Below are positions 62,529 to 64,000 of a DNA stretch of 64,000 nucleotides, one piece after another (within the stretch, counting starts at the first letter, position 1; each line of letters opens with the position of its first letter). The DNA comes from DRPN01 sp964599235 (lineage in GTDB: Bacteria; Bacteroidota; Bacteroidia; Bacteroidales; VadinHA17), in contig CAZRDX010000003.1 in the NCBI GenBank assembly GCA_964599235.1, positions 95,609 to 159,608 of the forward strand, read 5' to 3'. The translations under genes were made by a program, and so were the position numbers. The notes beneath the pieces are model-generated. The model had not been told where the DNA came from. It did no database searches and saw only the letters and a program-made list of their open reading frames with translations.

Positions 62529-63518
62529 ATGGAAACAGTCGTCAGCGGAATACGTTCGACAGGCAACCTGCACCTCGGGAACTATTTCGGGGCCGTGAAG
62601 AATTTCCTGAAGATGCAGCACGAGAACCGTTGTTTCTTCTTCATTGCCGACTATCATTCGCTCACGACCCATCCCACGCCCGAGAACCTGCATGAGAACG
62701 TCAGACAGATCCTTTCGGAATACCTGGCCTGCGGCATCGATCCGGAGGTAGCCACGGTCTTCATCCAGAGCGATGTGCCGGAGGTCACCGAGCTCTATCT
62801 CCTGCTCAACATGAACGCTTACCTGGGTGAGCTGGAGCGTACCACGTCGTTCAAGGAGAAAGCCCGCAGCCAGCCCAACAACGTCAACGCCGGCCTGCTC
62901 ACCTATCCGGTGCTGATGGCCGCCGACATCATCATCCACAAGGCCACCAAGGTGCCCGTGGGCAAGGACCAGGAGCAGAACCTCGAGATGACCCGGCGCT
63001 TCGCCCGGCGCTTCAACAACATGTACAAGGTGGATCTTTTCCCCGAACCCACGGCCTACAACTTCGGCCAGGAGCTGATCAAGATCCCCGGCCTCGACGG
63101 CACCGGCAAGATGGGCAAGAGCGAGGGCAACGCCATCTACCTCACCGACGACCCCGCCGTCATCCGCAAGAAGGTGATGCGCGCCGTCACCGACAGCGGC
63201 CCTACACATGAAAACCAGGAGATGAGCGAGCCGGTAAAGAACCTCTTCACCATCATGAAGGTGATCTCGCCTGAAGAGACCTATCGCCATTTCCTCGACG
63301 AATACAACAAGGCGACCATCCGCTACGGCGACATGAAAAAACAGCTGGCCGAGGACATCATCGCCTTCACCGCCCCCATCCGTGAACGGGTGGAAGAAAT
63401 AAAAAATGACAGCGAGTACCTCAGAAAGGTGGTGCGCCGGGGTGCCGAGAGAGCCCGCGAGAGCGCCTCGGCCACCCTGCGCGAGGTGCGCGAGATCATC
63501 GGCTTCAAACCTTTCTGA
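62529..63518 (+). CDS. trpS: Tryptophanyl-tRNA synthetase
   Basis: A 329-residue class I synthetase. The HIGH-like motif is in RSTGNLHLGNYFGAV and the KMSKS motif appears as KMGKSEG, both near their usual positions; GKDQEQNLEMTRRFA is also conserved. The frame is open far upstream through the antisense of rbfA, but ATG 62529 gives METVVSGIRSTGNLH, the family start, just after a -7 box. The next gene starts 5 bases after its stop. Confidence 0.95.
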   Translation: METVVSGIRSTGNLHLGNYFGAVKNFLKMQHENRCFFFIADYHSLTTHPTPENLHENVRQILSEYLACGIDPEVATVFIQSDVPEVTELYLLLNMNAYLGELERTTSFKEKARSQPNNVNAGLLTYPVLMAADIIIHKATKVPVGKDQEQNLEMTRRFARRFNNMYKVDLFPEPTAYNFGQELIKIPGLDGTGKMGKSEGNAIYLTDDPAVIRKKVMRAVTDSGPTHENQEMSEPVKNLFTIMKVISPEETYRHFLDEYNKATIRYGDMKKQLAEDIIAFTAPIRERVEEIKNDSEYLRKVVRRGAERARESASATLREVREIIGFKPF

Positions 63519-63523
63519 TCTTT

Positions 63524-64000
63524 ATGTACCGCGAGACCAGCACACGTTCCATCCTCAAGACCCTCTCCTGGCGTCTCCTGGCCACCCTCACCACCATCGG
63601 CCTGGTGTGGATCTTCACCGGCAGGGTGGGCACGGCCTTCACCATAGGCGGCATCGAGATCGTCCTCAAGATGCTCCTTTACTACCTCCACGAAAGAGCA
63701 TGGGATCGCACCAGCTTCGGCAGGAAAGAACCCCGTCCCGCCGTTCTCTGGTTCACGGGCCTCTCCGGCGCAGGGAAAAGCACCATCTCCGAACGCGTCT
63801 ATCAGATCCTCAAACAACGCGGCCTCAAGGTGGAACATCTCGACGGCGACCGCGTGCGACAGATCTTCCCCAAGACAGGCTTCTCCAAGGAAGAACGCAA
63901 CCGTCACGTCATGAGGGTGGGCTTCCTGGCCAGCATGCTGGAGAAGAACGGCGTCACCGTCCTGGCCTCGTTCATCTCCCCCTACCGCGAATCACGCGAG
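63524..64000 (+). CDS. cysC: DUF2061-adenylylsulfate kinase fusion, 3' end cut by window
   Basis: The visible 159 codons, running off the window edge, encode an N-terminal DUF2061 domain with two hydrophobic segments (about 1-60; LKTLSWRLLATLTTIGLVWI, GGIEIVLKMLLYYLHERAW), then an adenylylsulfate kinase domain: Walker A GLSGAGKST (about 81-89), HLDGDRVRQIFPKTGFSKEERNRHVMRV, and FISPYRESRE at the edge. APS kinase makes PAPS, used for sulfation or sulfate assimilation. The fused membrane domain would tether it to the membrane. It begins 5 bases after trpS. Confidence 0.88.
   Translation, partial: MYRETSTRSILKTLSWRLLATLTTIGLVWIFTGRVGTAFTIGGIEIVLKMLLYYLHERAWDRTSFGRKEPRPAVLWFTGLSGAGKSTISERVYQILKQRGLKVEHLDGDRVRQIFPKTGFSKEERNRHVMRVGFLASMLEKNGVTVLASFISPYRESRE

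Overview
The window looks like chromosomal DNA from a GC-rich member of the Bacteroidota (Bacteroidales-like), probably anaerobic or microaerobic. The evidence is a type IX secretion (T9SS) locus in the order porP-gldK-gldL-gldM-gldN, a second PorP/SprF gene paired with a giant SprB-repeat protein, several Bacteroidota-only families (DUF4270, DUF4296, DUF5723, HU-CCDC81/SPOR), and Bacteroidota promoters (-33 TTG, 19-22 bp spacer, -7 TAnnTTTG). Genes are tightly packed and often overlap by 4 bp. I see no insertion sequences, phage genes, CRISPR arrays, rRNA or tRNA genes.

Layout. 1-9650: a possible small structured RNA, metG, a HU-CCDC81/SPOR envelope protein, then a nucleotide-sugar run (wbpE, wbpD, wbpB, wbpA-like, galE, rfbB). 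9660-16405: DUF4270 lipoprotein and short glycogen synthase facing left; panC, panD, a UPF0104 membrane protein, radA and DUF4197 facing right. 16412-28449: penicillin-binding protein 1A (left), topA, an arginase-fold protein that has lost metal ligands, and the T9SS core genes. 28528-31204: mannose-1-phosphate guanylyltransferase and an MlaE/MlaF lipid transporter pair. 31214-38342: a leftward seven-gene sulfur operon (molybdopterin reductase psrA, ferredoxin psrB, NrfD-type psrC, two YeeE/YedE half transporters, two rhodanese-like proteins), with mobA divergent from it. 38347-48339: YfhO-type membrane protein, a cluster of uncharacterised envelope proteins and a tandem universal stress protein. 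48546-53270: asnS, rpoN, a small membrane protein, a glycosyltransferase. 53406-59684: an unusual hemerythrin, an internally shrunken amidohydrolase, DUF4296, PorP/SprF and the SprB-like protein. 59819-64000: LolC/E-type permease, a methyltransferase, rbfA, trpS and the first part of a DUF2061-APS kinase fusion.

How the parts fit. The Wbp enzymes make a diacetamido-uronic acid sugar nucleotide. In Porphyromonas a sugar of this pathway links T9SS cargo to the cell surface, so the sugar genes, the secretion motor and the SprF/SprB pair plausibly form one surface-display programme. The sulfur operon is the most novel part. Its reductase, thiosulfate/sulfur-type importers and two membrane-anchored rhodanese-fold proteins are closely spaced in one direction. 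Both rhodaneses have serine where the catalytic cysteine should be, and both end in the same 15 residues, VVPRRKKKVVASGGC, encoded by almost entirely different synonymous codons. The terminal GGC resembles the sulfur-carrying C-terminal arm of SoxY, which suggests an undescribed periplasmic sulfur-carrier pair.
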